DNA from: DASPXY01 sp038227745
Lineage (GTDB): Bacteria > Planctomycetota > Planctomycetia > Gemmatales > Gemmataceae
DNA length: 5,529 nucleotides
Assembly: GCA_038227745.1 (NCBI GenBank)
Contig: JBBRPS010000689.1
Span: 1 to 5,529 of the forward strand
Direction of reading: 5' to 3'
The position numbers and the translations under genes were made by a program. A model generated the notes under the pieces. That model had not been told where the DNA came from. It ran no database searches and saw only the letters and a list, made by a program, of their open reading frames with translations. Below are positions 4,929 through 5,529 of this stretch, piece after piece (within the stretch, counting starts at the first letter, position 1; each line of letters begins with the position of its first letter).

Positions 4929-5529
4929 TCAGGCCAGGACCGCCCGGACCGGCGCGCCGCCGTGCGCGATCGACACCGGCCGGCCCGTCAGGTCGGGCAC
5001 CATCATCTCCGGATCGACGCCGACGAGGTGATACACCGTCGCGGCGAGGTCGCCCGGAGTGACGGGGAAGTCGCGCGGGAAGGCGCCCTGCCTGTCGCTG
5101 GCGCCGTGGACCATCCCCGCGCGTACGCCCCCGCCCGCCAGCAGACAGAAGCCGCACTGCGGCCAGTGGTCGCGGCCGGCGTTGCGGTTGATCCGCGGCG
5201 TCCGACCCATGTCGCCGGTCACCAGCACGAGCGTCGTGTCCAGCAGGCCGCGCACGTCCAGGTCGTGCAGCAGCGCCGACACCGCCCGGTCGAGGAACGG
5301 CAGCAGCCAGTGCCGCAGCATGTTGAAGTTGTTCGCGTGCGTGTCCCAGTGGCCGTTCCCCCGCGCTTCGGTGTGGACCGTCAGGAACGTCACGCCCGCC
5401 TCGACCAGCCGCCGCGCCAGCAGCACGCTGGAGCCGAACAGGTCACGGCCGTACCGATCGTGTACCGCCGCCGGCTCCCGCGACAGATCGAACGCCGCCC
5501 GCGACGCCGGCGAGAGCAACAGGTCGAAC
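4929..5529 (-). CDS. DUF1501 family protein, C-terminal part (N terminus beyond window)
   Basis: The frame enters open at the right edge (first full codon 5526-5528) and ends with TGA at 4929-4931, so 199 C-terminal residues are visible. The family is usually about 400-480 residues, so roughly half is missing. DUF1501 proteins (Pfam PF07394) belong to the alkaline phosphatase/sulfatase-like fold, are generally exported in planctomycetes and have no settled biochemical role. Visible hallmarks, in residues from the edge, are RYGRDLFGSSVLLARRLVEAG (about 25-45), HWDTH (60-64), GDMGRTPRIN (105-114), GRDHWP (118-123), LAGGGV (130-135), PVTPGDLAATVYHLVG (155-170) and the ending GRPVSIAHGGAPVRAVLA. 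The Asp and His residues of WDTH and RDHW are probable metal ligands. The common GEFGRTP is here GDMGRTP. DUF1501 genes often sit beside DUF1549/DUF1553 partners, which would lie upstream outside the window. Confidence 0.95.
   Translation of the reverse strand, partial: FDLLLSPASRAAFDLSREPAAVHDRYGRDLFGSSVLLARRLVEAGVTFLTVHTEARGNGHWDTHANNFNMLRHWLLPFLDRAVSALLHDLDVRGLLDTTLVLVTGDMGRTPRINRNAGRDHWPQCGFCLLAGGGVRAGMVHGASDRQGAFPRDFPVTPGDLAATVYHLVGVDPEMMVPDLTGRPVSIAHGGAPVRAVLA

Noticed and set aside
3233..5062. 609-codon open frame on the plus strand
   Set aside because: It is antisense to the beta-propeller, 84-residue and DUF1501 genes, which have recognisable families. Its composition is the low-complexity Arg/Ala/Val/Asp product of a GC-rich shadow frame, and it begins inside a hairpin.

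Overview
The window is GC-rich bacterial DNA, most probably from a planctomycete and plausibly a member of the Gemmataceae. The reasons are a DUF1501 protein, a secreted PQQ-type beta-propeller protein opening with the WRQFRGPGG segment common in that phylum, a large DWxH-type integral membrane protein, and intergenic hairpins that resemble planctomycete dispersed repeats. The taxonomic call is inference: there is no rRNA or other marker here.

Layout from left to right. The 3' two thirds or more of purD (purine biosynthesis) runs rightward to 1002. It meets, tail to tail and only 10 bp apart, a leftward gene for a polytopic membrane protein resembling GT-C glycosyltransferases (1013-2530). 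Positions 2531-2852 form a divergent intergenic region with a plausible rightward promoter at 2703-2731. This promoter faces a roughly 115-nt leader and a previously easy-to-miss gene for a 41-residue single-span membrane protein (2853-2978). Positions 2979-3276 hold no gene but carry four strong hairpins, including a 93-bp nearly perfect inverted repeat at 3162-3254.

The right half reads leftward. A DUF1501 gene enters from the right edge and ends at 4929. A perfect 19-bp-stem hairpin follows (4866-4906). Then comes a two-gene unit: a secreted PQQ/BamB-like beta-propeller protein (3551-4819) and, 19 bp later, an 84-residue protein with two membrane spans (3277-3531). That unit runs into the inverted-repeat cluster, which therefore separates two convergent transcription units.

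The genes do not form one pathway. purD is housekeeping, while the others are cell-surface or envelope proteins typical of planctomycetes, mostly of unknown physiological role. The parts least explained by known families are the 41-residue microprotein with its foldable leader, the concentric inverted repeat, and the propeller/84-aa membrane protein pair. I do not see a defence system, CRISPR array, transposase, rRNA or tRNA.
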